A stretch of 50,880 bases of DNA from Deltaproteobacteria bacterium (GCA_018433775.1 JAHDQN010000034.1:84479-135358); one strand, 5' to 3'. Counted from the stretch's first letter, positions 1 to 9,324 are shown. Made by a program: numbers and translations. The notes: a model not told the origin generated them from the letters alone.

Positions 1-144
1 GAAGAGGGTGTATCTGATCCAGAAGGCGAACGGGCGCTCGGGGTGGTTGGCTCTCTGAAAGAAGCTCTCATAATGACCATGGAGCTGGCCGCGATACCTG
101 GCGTGATTGGCCTGTCCGTAGACGACCTGCGCTTCGTCATGCAT
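1..144 (-). CDS. AttH/CrtC-like lipocalin-fold protein, N-terminal part only
   Basis: The gene starts at 144 on the reverse strand and runs off the left edge of the window, so only 48 N-terminal residues are visible. An ATG follows a purine-rich GGGAGGGG ribosome-binding site. The visible motif GHYESFFQRANHPERPFAFW, followed by IRYTLF, resembles the N-terminus of the AttH / hydroxyneurosporene-synthase-like (CrtC, tocopherol-cyclase-like) lipocalin-fold family, in which such a stretch opens the first beta strands. The family call rests on motif memory only. It is the last visible gene of a reverse-strand cluster with the NTF2-like gene upstream. Confidence 0.5.
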   Translation of the reverse strand, partial: MHDEAQVVYGQANHARYRGQLHGHYESFFQRANHPERPFAFWIRYTLF

Positions 145-302
145 GGCAAAACCCCTCCCGACCGGCTCATTCGTACCGGGCAGGGCGCAGGAACCACCTG
201 CCGGTCGGGCCGTTCATCATCCCGCACCGGGTGCCCTGCCGGTATGTACCTCCGGGTCCACCGGCCGCCATGAGCGGGCAGCGACCGATGATCTCCGGTT
301 GT

Positions 303-680
303 TCAGCCGCCTGTATCTTGTTTTCCGGACGCTTTTTCCCTGACCGTGTAATGGATGGTCATGACCCGTATAAGGCCGTCTCTCACCCAGAAAGAATCGG
401 CACCGTCTTCGATGCTTGCACGTCCGGACTCTGCGGACCATTCAAGAAAAGCCACTTCCTCGTGCCAGAGCCTGTTGTTGTATGTATAATGCACTTTTCC
501 CAGTTGATTGTCCAGAAGATCGGCGGCTTCACGGACACCCCGATGACCCCGGAAGACACCATAACCGGTGAGGAGGACACAGTCTTGGGCAAAGTTCCGC
601 CTGAGGTCGGTTTCCAGATCGCCTCTCCGGGCGAGATCGAGATGGTCCTCGAAAACCTCGCGGGTGGTGCGGACATTCAT
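303..680 (-). CDS. NTF2-like / SnoaL-like small protein
   Basis: A 125-residue protein with the pattern of the NTF2-like superfamily: an N-terminal helix (EVFEDHLDLARRGDLETDL), a strand with a hydrophobic core (CVLLTGYGVFRGHRGVREAA), then beta strands with alternating Trp and acidic residues (WHEEVAFLEWSAES) and a closing strand (GLIRVMTIHYTV). Members of this fold are either small enzymes (cyclases, isomerases, dehydratases) or ligand-binding domains. Nothing here fixes the activity. The ATG at 680 follows GGAAGTG. It lies 159 bp upstream of the AttH-like gene on the same strand and may be cotranscribed with it. There is no signal peptide. Confidence 0.6.
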   Translation of the reverse strand: MNVRTTREVFEDHLDLARRGDLETDLRRNFAQDCVLLTGYGVFRGHRGVREAADLLDNQLGKVHYTYNNRLWHEEVAFLEWSAESGRASIEDGADSFWVRDGLIRVMTIHYTVREKASGKQDTGG

Positions 681-718
681 GACGACACTTCCATGAAGGA
701 ATACACGGTGCCGCCGGT

Positions 719-1009
719 CTATTCGCTCTGGTCGGCGCTTCCGCGGGAGCAGTAGTGGTTCGATTTCAGGCCGTTTTCAGCCCATACGAGGCAGCCCGGA
801 CACAGGCAGTGCTGCACCCACCTGAGATCCTGGCAGGTCGCCTTGCCTGTTGAGCAGTAGAGGCCCGGAACCTGATCGGGACCGGGCATCCCCTGTACCT
901 TCTGCGCCTCTGCATATTTTTCTTTGGCACAGGCGCTTTGCACCTGGACAGGGCACTCGCCGCACAGGCACTTGCCGATATTTTCCCGGGTAAAGTCCAC
1001 CTTCGGCAT
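719..1009 (-). CDS. DUF2769-type cysteine-rich small protein
   Basis: A 96-residue protein with ten cysteines in two clusters: C14-x-C16-x2-C19-x7-C27 near the N-terminus, and C52, C59, C68-x-C70-x2-C73, C87 later. The opening MPKVDFTRENIGKCLCGECP matches the pattern I recall for DUF2769, a family of archaea and anaerobic bacteria with unknown function. The spacing suggests metal (Zn or Fe-S) binding, which is inference. The start follows a clear AAAGGAG. The reverse-strand neighbours are the PPDK regulator upstream and the NTF2-like gene 38 bp downstream. Confidence 0.65.
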   Translation of the reverse strand: MPKVDFTRENIGKCLCGECPVQVQSACAKEKYAEAQKVQGMPGPDQVPGLYCSTGKATCQDLRWVQHCLCPGCLVWAENGLKSNHYCSRGSADQSE

Positions 1010-1104
1010 GATTCTTTTCTCCTTTCGGGTTGCATATGACTGAAGAAAAATCCAACCCTTTTTTTAACGCCGTTTATTGCGGATGCTCTGCCCCGCGCCA
1101 TGGA

Positions 1105-1920
1105 TCATATCGATATCCTGCCGACTCGTTTGATGATCTCGTCGGCGCCTGCCTCGATGGTCCTTTCGGTCATGTTGAGGACAAAATATCCGCCCTTGTT
1201 GAATACCCTTCGAGCCTCGGAGATCTCTTCGTCGATCGCGGCAGGGTCGGTGTACCCTGTCTGGGCCTGAGCTCCGATATGGCCCATCCTCCTGCTCCTG
1301 ATGGCCAGCAGACGGTCGGGGTCGATGCTCAATCCCGCCACGCGCGACTGTTCCAGCCGGTAGAGCTCTTCGGGCATGGGCACTCCGGCAATGATGGGAC
1401 AGTTGGCCGCCTTCATCCCCAGAACCGACAGGTACACACACAAGGGAGTCTTGCCCGTCCGGGATACTCCGATGATCAGCACATCGGCCTTGGGCCAGTC
1501 TTCGGGATTCTGTCCGTCATCGTGGGACATGGCGAAATCCATTGCGGATACCCGGTCGAAATATTCTTTGCGCAACTCGCGGTAGAGGCCGGGGCGGCCC
1601 AGAGGAGACCTGCCGAGTACGGATACGAGCCGGTCGAGCAGCGGGCCCATCAGATCCACCTCGAAGACGCCCTGTTCTCTTGCCAGGCGGACCAGGGTGC
1701 TCCTGAGCACGGAATCCACCAGGGTGTGAACGATAGTGCCGTTGCGCTCTCTCGCCTCGTTTACCACCCGTTCGATCTGTGACCCGAGCCGGATGTTCCC
1801 CTCGATCACCACCGTCACCCCGTTGTCCGGAAACTGGGCCAGCACAGTGTTGACGAGCTGCTCGCCGCTCGTCCCCGCCCCCCCGGACACGATGAATATG
1901 GGGCTGGTTGTATTCACCAT
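1105..1920 (-). CDS. ppsR: Pyruvate phosphate dikinase / PEP synthase regulatory protein (kinase-pyrophosphorylase)
   Basis: A 271-residue member of the PPDK/PPS regulatory protein family (DUF299). These cytoplasmic bifunctional enzymes phosphorylate a Thr of PPDK or PEP synthase using ADP, and remove the phosphate by phosphorolysis. The P-loop GVSRTGKT lies at residues 151-158, after a hydrophobic strand (ADVLII). The conserved HDDGQ lies at 133-137, and the N-terminal half has the GAGTSGE segment. The length is normal for the family (about 270). The ATG at 1920 follows a GGAGA. It would set the direction of flux at the pyruvate/PEP node; a pyruvate kinase gene lies at 30.5-32 kb, but no PPDK gene is in the window, so the partner is inferred. 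Confidence 0.9.
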   Translation of the reverse strand: MVNTTSPIFIVSGGAGTSGEQLVNTVLAQFPDNGVTVVIEGNIRLGSQIERVVNEARERNGTIVHTLVDSVLRSTLVRLAREQGVFEVDLMGPLLDRLVSVLGRSPLGRPGLYRELRKEYFDRVSAMDFAMSHDDGQNPEDWPKADVLIIGVSRTGKTPLCVYLSVLGMKAANCPIIAGVPMPEELYRLEQSRVAGLSIDPDRLLAIRSRRMGHIGAQAQTGYTDPAAIDEEISEARRVFNKGGYFVLNMTERTIEAGADEIIKRVGRISI

Positions 1921-2047
1921 GGTTCAGTCTCCGTTTCCGCGTGCCTTTCGGCTCCGGTATCCTTTGTCCGCCCTCCCTTCCCCATGACGTGTATCACCTT
2001 GTCCGGGCAAGCGGACGAATACACGGATCGTACGCAGGCCGCGGCTT

Positions 2048-2509
2048 TCAGCCCCGGTCCTCGCTCACTTCCTGGTCCGCGATCTCCTGCTCTGCGCTCT
2101 CCTGCTCCGATGGAGTACGGGCAATGCGCTTCCTTCCGGCCGGCGCCAGAGACCATGCCGTAAAAAGGCCGAAAGCCACGGCAAAGAGCGACCACGCACG
2201 GATGAAAGCAGGTCCCCGTGCTGACCACCACGCCAGGACCGCTCGGAAGCGCTCGGGCCCGAAAAAGGGTGTGATGGCCCCTGCAGCCAGGGTGATGTCG
2301 CCCAGGGTGCGTACGGCATGGGGAATGCGGGAAACAGGGGCGGAAAGATAGAGCGCCAGGCCCATGATCAATCGTATTGCGGCAGCGGTATACACGCCTG
2401 CAGGGCTGGCGAACCTCCTGACCACGGAGATGAGCATCCCGGGTGATGCCATGCCCAGAAAGCCCATGGCGGCAACGATGAGACCGAGAAGAAATGCGAT
2501 CGTTTTCAT
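2048..2509 (-). CDS. Small integral membrane protein of unknown function
   Basis: A 153-residue protein with about four hydrophobic segments: residues 3-22 (an N-terminal anchor with Gly/Ala/Leu), roughly 40-57, 68-84 and 103-122. A basic stretch (AGRKRIAR) and an acidic, Gln-rich tail (about 133-153) follow. The topology suggests an inner-membrane protein. I do not recognise the family with confidence. The ATG follows a G-rich GGGGGGGT. It sits between ppsR and hisF without tight coupling to either, with 127 bp on the ppsR side and about 270 bp of non-coding DNA on the hisF side. Confidence 0.6.
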   Translation of the reverse strand: MKTIAFLLGLIVAAMGFLGMASPGMLISVVRRFASPAGVYTAAAIRLIMGLALYLSAPVSRIPHAVRTLGDITLAAGAITPFFGPERFRAVLAWWSARGPAFIRAWSLFAVAFGLFTAWSLAPAGRKRIARTPSEQESAEQEIADQEVSEDRG

Positions 2510-2782
2510 ATCAGACCCCCCACCCTTTTTCGATTATTTGTCTCCGGGCCACGAATATAAGACCGGAGGCACAATATGAAAGCCGATACGAATAATATTC
2601 CCGGGCGCTGAAGTGTTCTCAAGTACCGCATTCGAGGACCGAAGCGAAAGGGAACCCGTTCACCGGAGGCAAACCGGTTCTGAGGCTGGTAAAAACTCAT
2701 GGACAGAAAATGGGCATCGAAAAGCAATGTCCGGAAATGTGAACCCGTCCCCGAAAACACCCGGCGTTTGAAGGTAGTTCCG
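2510..2782. other. Non-coding gap between hisF and the membrane protein
   Basis: This stretch lies downstream of hisF and upstream of the membrane-protein start. No ORF with convincing composition, no RNA gene and no clear hairpin was seen. It presumably holds the promoter for the 2509 gene. Confidence 0.4.
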
Positions 2783-3541
2783 CTACAGGGAAACCTCCAC
2801 TCCCCTCTCGCGCAGGTATTCCTTGACCTGCCGGATGCTCAGCAGACGAAAGTGAAAGACCGACGCAGCGAGCAGCACCGATGCACCGCCATCAACCACG
2901 GCCTGGTAGAAATCATCGAGTTTTCCCGCGCCGCCCGAGGCGATCACCGGGACCGTGACTGCCCGGGAGATGGCCCGGGTGAATTCAATGTCATAACCGG
3001 CCCGGGTCCCGTCGCCGTCCATGCTCGTGGGCAAAATCACGCCGGCCCCCATGGCCTCGCACTGCCTGGCCCACTCGACAGCGTCCTTTCCCACGGCCTG
3101 CGTGCCTCCGGACACCACCAGCTCGAACCCCGAGGGCATTGCCTCGTTCCGGCGGGCATCCACGGCCACGGTGACGCGGTTCGTGCCGAATTCACGGGCC
3201 GCTTCGCTCACCAGCTTGGGCCGTTTGACCGCCGCGCTGTTCATGGAAACATTGTCCGCACCGGCTGCGAGCAGCATCTCGATATCCTCAAGCGAAGAAA
3301 TCCCGCCTCCCACGGTGAGCGGGATGTCGATGACTGCGGACACGTTTTTCACCCACTCCAGGCGGGTTTTCCGGTTTTCGAGCGTTGCCGCGATATCGAG
3401 CATGGCAAGCTCGTCCGCGCCCTCATTCCGGTAGAGTGCCGCAGTCTCCACCGGGTCGCCCGCATCCTTCAGGTCGACGAAATGAACCCCCTTGACTACC
3501 CGTCCGTCTTTCATATCAAGGCATGGCATGATCTTGATCAT
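2783..3541 (-). CDS. hisF: Imidazole glycerol phosphate synthase cyclase subunit HisF
   Basis: A 252-residue (beta/alpha)8 barrel. With HisH it converts PRFAR plus ammonia into imidazole glycerol phosphate and AICAR, in histidine biosynthesis. The N-terminus has PCLDMKDGRVVKG with catalytic Asp9; the second catalytic Asp128 is in VTVAVDARRN. The phosphate-binding loops TVGGGISS and VIASGGAGK are present. The length is typical. The ATG at 3541 follows GAAGGAGAAGG. It is a single his gene here: neither hisH nor hisA is adjacent, so the ammonia-supplying subunit must be encoded elsewhere. A reverse-strand GNAT gene lies 158 bp upstream. Confidence 0.93.
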   Translation of the reverse strand: MIKIMPCLDMKDGRVVKGVHFVDLKDAGDPVETAALYRNEGADELAMLDIAATLENRKTRLEWVKNVSAVIDIPLTVGGGISSLEDIEMLLAAGADNVSMNSAAVKRPKLVSEAAREFGTNRVTVAVDARRNEAMPSGFELVVSGGTQAVGKDAVEWARQCEAMGAGVILPTSMDGDGTRAGYDIEFTRAISRAVTVPVIASGGAGKLDDFYQAVVDGGASVLLAASVFHFRLLSIRQVKEYLRERGVEVSL

Positions 3542-3699
3542 ATTCTATTCCTTCTCCTTTCGCTTTTTCGGTCTTTATCTCTCCGCCGCCGGTCTGACGG
3601 AGCGGTAACGGCCCATCCGCCCTCACACCCGGCAGCCGCCTTCCGATCACCCGCCGGAAGTGCAGGCCGCGGCAGCATGTCCGTGCCGGCAGAGGGGCG

Positions 3700-4242
3700 T
3701 CATACAACGATCTCAACCTGGAACACCCCGTTCCGGAGCGAATAGCTCACCTCGTAGCCGAGCCGTGAAAGGGTCTGCCTGATCATGGTGTTGCCGGGGT
3801 CCATCATGCTCACAAACCTCTCGATGCCGTGCTCTCTCCCGGCATCGACGATCCTGAGCAGCAAAGACTTGCCCAGGCCCAGGTTCTGCCAGTCGTCCCT
3901 GACGACGATCGCCAGATCGGTCAGGTCTTCCCGCGGTGCGTGAGCGTAGCGGGCCACCGCGATGATCGCCTCATCCCCCTCTTCCTCGACCACGGCTACC
4001 AGCGCGAACCTGTCGACGTAGTCGAGATGGGTGAAATGATACAGCATGTCTTCCGGGAGGACACGGTAGTGCTTCAGAAAACGCATGTACAGCGACTCAG
4101 GCGAGATCCGGTTGAACAGGTCCACGATACGGTCTCTGTCTGTCCGGAGAATGGGCCTTAAAAATACTCGTCTTCCGTCCTTGAGGGTGAGTCTGCTTTC
4201 ATACTGGGACGGATAACATCCGGCAACCTGTGTCGGGGGCAT
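3700..4242 (-). CDS. GNAT-family N-acetyltransferase
   Basis: A 180-residue acetyl-CoA-dependent N-acetyltransferase. The N-terminal strand is followed by RRVFLRPILRTDRDRIVDLF, then SPESLYMRFL. The pyrophosphate-binding motif A is VVRDDWQNLGLGKSLL (Q-x3-G-x-G type), and a C-terminal segment with LSRLGYEV follows. The layout resembles the acetyltransferase domain of Pat-type protein lysine acetyltransferases, but here it is a stand-alone domain without the acyl-CoA-synthetase-like part. The substrate is unknown. The start follows GGGAGAGAG. Confidence 0.85.
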   Translation of the reverse strand: MPPTQVAGCYPSQYESRLTLKDGRRVFLRPILRTDRDRIVDLFNRISPESLYMRFLKHYRVLPEDMLYHFTHLDYVDRFALVAVVEEEGDEAIIAVARYAHAPREDLTDLAIVVRDDWQNLGLGKSLLLRIVDAGREHGIERFVSMMDPGNTMIRQTLSRLGYEVSYSLRNGVFQVEIVV

Positions 4243-4550
4243 CTTCGTCTCTCTCCCAGAAAATCCTTTATGGTTTTATCTCATCCGGCCGTGCGTTGCA
4301 AATCGAAATCATCGATGCGATCGTTGGCATTTCCGGGGCTCTTGCCGGCGACTCCGGCAGGACAGGTGATCTCCATGACATATGTCCGTAAAATCGGCAA
4401 GTCCATACCTTCTCATGAGGTCCGGACTTGCATGAATATCCCAACATACGATCATCCGTGACGATGTCGTTCCCTTTGGAACACCTGATGCCGGATGTCC
4501 CTTGCCGCTCCCGGGGCGAACGTCCGTAGGGGATGTCCCGCCCGGTCTGG
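4243..4550. other. Intergenic stretch without recognisable gene
   Basis: This 308 bp stretch lies upstream of the GNAT gene and downstream of the efflux adaptor gene, both on the reverse strand. The short ORFs in it lack ribosome-binding sites and recognisable composition. It probably holds the GNAT promoter; I see no clear consensus. Confidence 0.4.
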
Positions 4551-5756
4551 TCAGTTTTCCTGCGGGTTGACTCGCACTCCCTGATCGATGGAGTCGTCCG
4601 GGTGCTCAATCACGACGTCTCCCTCTTCGAGCCCGCCCAGCACCTGCACGGCCAGGCCTGACCGTTGTCCCACCGAGACCTGCTTCAAAACCGCCCTGCC
4701 GTTCTCGATCGCAAAGGCCGCCCAGCCGTCCTGCACGCGAAAAAGCGCCCCTGCCGGCGCCTGCAGCACCCGGTTGTCTTCCCAGATCACGAACCGTGAC
4801 AGCACGCGATATCCCGAGCCGAGACCGGTCCACATTTCCCTTGGCGATCTGAAGACCGCGACCACCTGCACACGCTGTTCTTCCACCCCCAGTGCCGACA
4901 CCACGGTGATTCCCTGGGGCTCTATCCGATCTACCACGCCTTCGAGCGTCGCATCCCGGCCCCACCGGACGAACACGACCCGTGAACCGGGGCGTATGCT
5001 CACCGCGTCCTGGGAAAGAACATCGGTCCATACCTCCAGCCGATCGACGTCCCCGATATCCAGGAGCGGCTCGCCTACGTTCACGAATCCCGCGCTCTTC
5101 CGGTGCACGGCCAGGACGCTGCCTGTGACGGGTGAACGCAGAATGTCCTGCACGCCCGTATCCGCCCCGCCTTCCGAGACGCTGCGCAGGGTTGCCCGGG
5201 CCGCTTCGAGTTCGGCGCGCGCGGTCGCCACCTGAGCCCGGGCCGCCTCCAGGTCTGCATCTGCCCGGGAGGCTGCTGTCTGAGCCTCGTCAAGGGCCTG
5301 GCGCGAAACCGCTCCTGACTCGAAAAGAGCCCGGCTCCGTTTAAGCTCGGTGGCCGCAAGATCCGCTGCCGCCCTTGAGGCCCGGGCCTGCTCCCGGGCC
5401 TGCTCAAGCCTGGCCTCGGCCGCCCTGACGCCGGCCTGGGCCTCGTCGCGGGCGCGCACGTCCAGGATGGACGCACGGGGCGCCTCCAGAAACACCAGGG
5501 GCTGCCCCTGTCTGACCCGGTCTCCGGCCTCCAGATGAATGCGCCGGATCGTGGCGGCCACGGGCGAAGATATGACATACAGGTCCTTCACCCGTGTCTC
5601 CCCCTCCTCCTCCACGATCACCTGCATCGGGGCATAGCCAACCCGGGCTGCCTGCACCTCGACGGGCGAGGGCAGCAGCAGGTATACCAGCAGGGCCGCC
5701 CCGAGCACTGCCAGGACGATGATCGCGATCCGTCTGCGCGTCAGCTCCGGCATCAT
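4551..5756 (-). CDS. Efflux periplasmic adaptor (HlyD/MacA family)
   Basis: A 401-residue membrane-fusion protein. A single N-terminal transmembrane anchor lies at about residues 9-28. A biotinyl-lipoyl-like half-motif follows (AATIRRIHLEAGDRVRQGQP), then a long Ala/Glu/Arg-rich coiled-coil hairpin (about 100-200), the second lipoyl half (GSVLAVHRKSAGFVNVGEPL) and a beta-barrel domain. It would bridge the inner-membrane ABC permease to an outer-membrane channel. Two adjacent ATG codons (5756, 5753) overlap the permease stop, so translational coupling is likely. It is the last gene of the ATPase-permease-adaptor operon. No TolC-like gene is in the window. Confidence 0.9.
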   Translation of the reverse strand: MMPELTRRRIAIIVLAVLGAALLVYLLLPSPVEVQAARVGYAPMQVIVEEEGETRVKDLYVISSPVAATIRRIHLEAGDRVRQGQPLVFLEAPRASILDVRARDEAQAGVRAAEARLEQAREQARASRAAADLAATELKRSRALFESGAVSRQALDEAQTAASRADADLEAARAQVATARAELEAARATLRSVSEGGADTGVQDILRSPVTGSVLAVHRKSAGFVNVGEPLLDIGDVDRLEVWTDVLSQDAVSIRPGSRVVFVRWGRDATLEGVVDRIEPQGITVVSALGVEEQRVQVVAVFRSPREMWTGLGSGYRVLSRFVIWEDNRVLQAPAGALFRVQDGWAAFAIENGRAVLKQVSVGQRSGLAVQVLGGLEEGDVVIEHPDDSIDQGVRVNPQEN

Positions 5757-8116
5757 TCCCTCGTCTTCAGGACCCCGATGAGGTCCAGCCTGTTCAGCCT
5801 CAGGCTAACGATCAGTGCCGAGGCGGCCGAGGCGACGAGCACGATCAGGGAGGCCTGGACAAGGGTGCCCTTGCCCAGGACAAAGGGCAGCTGGTACATG
5901 TCAGTCTGCAGGGACCTGGCGAATCCGGCGCTCGCGAGCGCACCGAGGACCAGCCCGAGCGGGATGGACAGCAGGATCATGACCGCGAGCTCGCCGAGCA
6001 GGATATATCTCACCTCACCCTTGGTGAATCCAAGCACCCGCAGGCTCGCCAGCTCGCGGTCGCGCTCGGAGAGCATGATGCGGGCGCTGTTATAGACCAC
6101 CCCGAAGGTGATCACTCCGGCAAACAGGCTCAGTATGAATGTATAGGTGAGCATGGTCTGCGCGATCGTGTCGCGGAACGCGCCGATCACCCGGTCCTGA
6201 AACGCGATGCCCGCCACGCGCGGCCGTGCGGTGAGGGAATCCGTGATCTCCCGCTCGAAGACCCGGTCGATCATGAGAAAGGCCCCGGATATGGCCTGGC
6301 CGACGCCGGCCAGCCGGTTCGCCGCCTCCATGTCCATGTACGCGGCCACGCCCACGAACTGCTGCGTGAGCCCTGCCACAGGGACGCTCCGGGTATACCT
6401 TCTGCCCTCCTGCACCTCGACTATCACCTCGTCTCCGGGCCGCACATCCAGAATCCGCGCCAGCCTCCCGGTGATGACCAGGCCCTCGGGCGGGATGGGA
6501 ACGGGTTGCAGATCGGTGTCGATGAGGCGGCGCAGGTGCGGGTCCTGCGGGATCCCCTCGATGCCGGTCTGGTAGCTCAGGTGACCGTGGCGCAGCTCGA
6601 CCGGTACGGTGCGGAACGGCTCGGCATGGATCACGCCGGGCAGGCTCTTCAGCTCGGAGATCGCGGCCGTTGAGGTAGGATCGGTGAAGGTTACGGTCAT
6701 GTCCTCGCGCTGAGCGAGTCCGAATTGAACGTGGATCACGTAGTCGAATGAATCATAGAAGAACAGCCCCATGATGAGGATGGCGCACGAGCTCGATATG
6801 CCCAGTATGGTGAGCAGGGCCTTGAGGGGCCTGCGCTCCAGGTCGCGCATGATCATCCGGGTGGGCTGGGAGAAAAACCGCTGGAGCCCCAGGCGCTCCA
6901 CCAGGGTGGCCCGGTACGCGGCCGGTGGCGCCGGCCGCATGGCCTCGGCGGGAGGCAGCTTCACAGCGCGGCGGACAGCCTGCGCCACGCCGATCAGCGC
7001 TGCGCCGATGGTCAGGATCGCAGCCGTGAGCACCACGGAGGGCTCGAGGGCAAATTCCAGGTACGGGAACCGGTAGTAGCGCAGATAGAGATCCCCGAGC
7101 TGCCTGCCCAGCCAGAAGCCGAGCAGGGTTCCGGCCGCCGCGCCTGTGAGCACGATGACCATCACGAGCTTCCCGTAGTGAACTCCCACGTCCACGGTGC
7201 GGTATCCGAAAGCCTTGAGTACGGCGATCTGCTCGCGCTGCAGGCTGATGAGTCGCGATATCACGATGTTGAGCAGAAATGCGGCAACCCCCAGAAAGAT
7301 CATGGGGAGTATGGTGGCCGTCCGCTCGAGCTGGTTGAACTCCTCGGTGATGAAGAAGTGCGACTGCTGGTCTTCCCTCCCGAAGGCGCCCTGGCCCCCA
7401 TAGGGCCTCAGGAGCCGGTCGAGCCGGTCAATGACCTCATTGATGTCGGCGCCCGGCGCCAGGGTGAAGACGATATCGTTGAAGGCCCCGTCCATGTCGT
7501 AGGCCGCTTCGAGCGCGGAGCGCCCCATCCACATCACCCCGTAGCGCATGGGATCGGGAAAGATTGAGGCCGGGTCGACCTGCATGAGAAACTCCGGCGA
7601 GAGCCCGATGCCCACGATGCTCAGCTCCCGGTACCGGCCGTTCATGATCGCGGTTATACGGTCGCCCGGCCTTAGCCCGTGCGCCTCGGCAAAGGGCTCG
7701 TTGAGCACGACCTCGTCCTCCCTTCCGGGCTGCACAAGGCGCCCTTCCCGGATGAAAAGCCGGTTCAGGACGGGCTGCTCTCCCTCGGGCACGGACACGA
7801 GCGTGCCGGACACCGGCTCGTCGAACCCTTCGATCTCCAGGTTCACCCGGGAGACCACCCGCGTCTCGACCGTGCTGATCCCGGGTATCTCCCTGATCCT
7901 CTCCAGCAGCAGCTCAGGGGCCCTGCGCACCGTTGCGAACCCGTCGGCGAACCGGTACTCTGCATAATAGGTGCGCAGCGTCTGCTGGAGCGAATCCATC
8001 ACGCTTGTCATGGACACGTAGGTGGCGACCCCGCTCAGGATCACGAAGACGATGGCCAGGGCCTGTCCCCGCATCCCCCACAGGTCGCGCAGCATTTTGC
8101 GGTCGAGTGCTCTCAT
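5753..8116 (-). CDS. ABC transporter permease, MacB/FtsX-type with two FtsX domains
   Basis: A 787-residue inner-membrane permease. The N-terminal TM (ALAIVFVILSGVATYVSM) is followed by a periplasmic MacB-PCD-like domain and three TM segments around residues 260-380. A second unit follows, with its own TM, periplasmic domain and a C-terminal FtsX triplet, so the protein is a tandem two-module permease of the lipoprotein-export/MacB type. I place the start at 8116 (MRALDRKMLRDLWGMRG), 4 bp after the ATPase stop. An upstream in-frame ATG at 8173 would add 19 residues overlapping the ATPase gene. It works with the ATPase and the adaptor to move an unknown substrate out of the periplasm or inner membrane. 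Confidence 0.9.
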   Translation of the reverse strand: MRALDRKMLRDLWGMRGQALAIVFVILSGVATYVSMTSVMDSLQQTLRTYYAEYRFADGFATVRRAPELLLERIREIPGISTVETRVVSRVNLEIEGFDEPVSGTLVSVPEGEQPVLNRLFIREGRLVQPGREDEVVLNEPFAEAHGLRPGDRITAIMNGRYRELSIVGIGLSPEFLMQVDPASIFPDPMRYGVMWMGRSALEAAYDMDGAFNDIVFTLAPGADINEVIDRLDRLLRPYGGQGAFGREDQQSHFFITEEFNQLERTATILPMIFLGVAAFLLNIVISRLISLQREQIAVLKAFGYRTVDVGVHYGKLVMVIVLTGAAAGTLLGFWLGRQLGDLYLRYYRFPYLEFALEPSVVLTAAILTIGAALIGVAQAVRRAVKLPPAEAMRPAPPAAYRATLVERLGLQRFFSQPTRMIMRDLERRPLKALLTILGISSSCAILIMGLFFYDSFDYVIHVQFGLAQREDMTVTFTDPTSTAAISELKSLPGVIHAEPFRTVPVELRHGHLSYQTGIEGIPQDPHLRRLIDTDLQPVPIPPEGLVITGRLARILDVRPGDEVIVEVQEGRRYTRSVPVAGLTQQFVGVAAYMDMEAANRLAGVGQAISGAFLMIDRVFEREITDSLTARPRVAGIAFQDRVIGAFRDTIAQTMLTYTFILSLFAGVITFGVVYNSARIMLSERDRELASLRVLGFTKGEVRYILLGELAVMILLSIPLGLVLGALASAGFARSLQTDMYQLPFVLGKGTLVQASLIVLVASAASALIVSLRLNRLDLIGVLKTRE

Positions 8117-8120
8117 CGCT

Positions 8121-8831
8121 CTACCAGGCCAGCTCGCGGGCCGCCTTTTTGTGGTCGTTGCCACGGACATCACTCACCTGTCCGTCGCTTAAGTATATAA
8201 TACGGTCGGCCATCTCCGCCTGCACGGCATTGTGCGTGATGATGACCGTGGTGGTCTTGAGCTCGCGGTTAACCCGTTCGAGGGCCTCGAGCACGATCAC
8301 GCCCGTTTTGGAGTCCAGGGCGCCGGTGGGCTCGTCGCACAGGAGCACGCCCGGCTGCTTGGCAATGGCGCGGGCAATAGCCACACGCTGCTGCTGGCCC
8401 CCGGAGAGCTGTGCGGGGAAAGAGTCTTTCCGGTCGCCTAAGCCCACGAGATCGAGGGCCTGCTCGGGCGTTATGGGATTCTGCGCGATCTCGGTGACTA
8501 TGGCCACGTTCTCCCGCGCGGTGAGGCTCGGGATCAGGTTATAGAACTGGAACACGAACCCCACGTGACGGCGCCGGTATTCCGTGAGCTCGCGGTCGCC
8601 GGCCTGCGTGAGGTCCATCCCGCGAAAGAACACCTTGCCCTCGGTGGCGGTGTCGAGCCCGCCCAGAATGTTCACCAGCGTCGACTTGCCGCTGCCCGAC
8701 GCACCGAGCAGGACCACGAGCTCCCCCGCATAGAGCTCGAGGTCGATGCCGCGCAGTGCATGCACCTGCACCTCGCCCATGCCGTACACCTTGGTGAGCC
8801 CCCTGGTCTCAAAGACGATCTCCCTTTCCAT
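8121..8831 (-). CDS. ABC transporter ATP-binding protein (LolD/MacB-type)
   Basis: A 236-residue ATPase with Walker [10 protein letters not shown] (residues 43-51), Q-loop FVFQFYNL, signature LSGGQQQR, Walker [13 protein letters not shown] and H-loop TVIITHN. These match the LolD/MacB/FtsE class. The start at 8831 ([12 protein letters not shown]) aligns with the family; an open frame extends 24 codons further upstream without homology. It heads a reverse-strand operon with the tandem FtsX permease and the HlyD-type adaptor. Confidence 0.93.
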   Translation of the reverse strand: MEREIVFETRGLTKVYGMGEVQVHALRGIDLELYAGELVVLLGASGSGKSTLVNILGGLDTATEGKVFFRGMDLTQAGDRELTEYRRRHVGFVFQFYNLIPSLTARENVAIVTEIAQNPITPEQALDLVGLGDRKDSFPAQLSGGQQQRVAIARAIAKQPGVLLCDEPTGALDSKTGVIVLEALERVNRELKTTTVIITHNAVQAEMADRIIYLSDGQVSDVRGNDHKKAARELAW

Positions 8832-9089
8832 CCACCATTGCCCTCTGCCGATTCGAATACGGGCGCCGTTGCGGCACCGGGTCATTTCCCGCGGGCTGAG
8901 CACATTTGCCCATGCCGGTCCTTGCCGCTCGGGTTCTGCGTCGTTTAATGTTTGAAAGTTGTCTATATAAGTATGAATACGAGTTCGAACGAAATGCCAA
9001 AGCGTTTGCTCTGCTCAAACCTGTTTCCGGTTTTTTCCCAACGAAAATGTTCTTTGCCGGTTCTTGCCTCTGGCTGCCGGAAACCGACA

Positions 9090-9324
9090 CGGTGAAGCGA
9101 TTCATCCTTGGAAGGACGGCGGCGAGATCTTTCTCGGCAATTTCTCCATCGACTCGGCTGACATCGGTTTCATGGAGATCATCGACTGGTCCCTCATCTA
9201 CCGCACCGAAGAGGAGATCCTCGATTTCGGATCGCTCATCGGGGATCCGCATGAGAAAAAGGTTGTGGGCTCCGATCATCACCAGAAATTCTTTTACGTG
9301 AAAAAAGCGGGCCGGCAGGCTTGA
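9090..9324 (+). pseudogene. C-terminal remnant of a class I SAM-dependent methyltransferase
   Basis: This frame encodes DGGEIFLGNFSIDSAD, then FMEIIDWSLIYRTEEEILDF and a closing KFFYVKKA before the TGA at 9322-9324. I recognise the pattern GG-x-[IL]-x-GNF ... FME-x-x-DW-x-LIYRTEE ... FF-x-V-[RK]K as the C-terminus of a class I methyltransferase family. No N-terminal Rossmann part with the SAM loop precedes it in any frame, and no ribosome-binding site fits, so this looks like a decayed leftover. Family naming is from memory. Confidence 0.4.

Noticed and set aside
8809..9282. A 157-codon reverse-strand frame upstream of the ABC ATPase
   Set aside because: It is antisense to the methyltransferase remnant and overlaps the ATPase start; no motif supports it.
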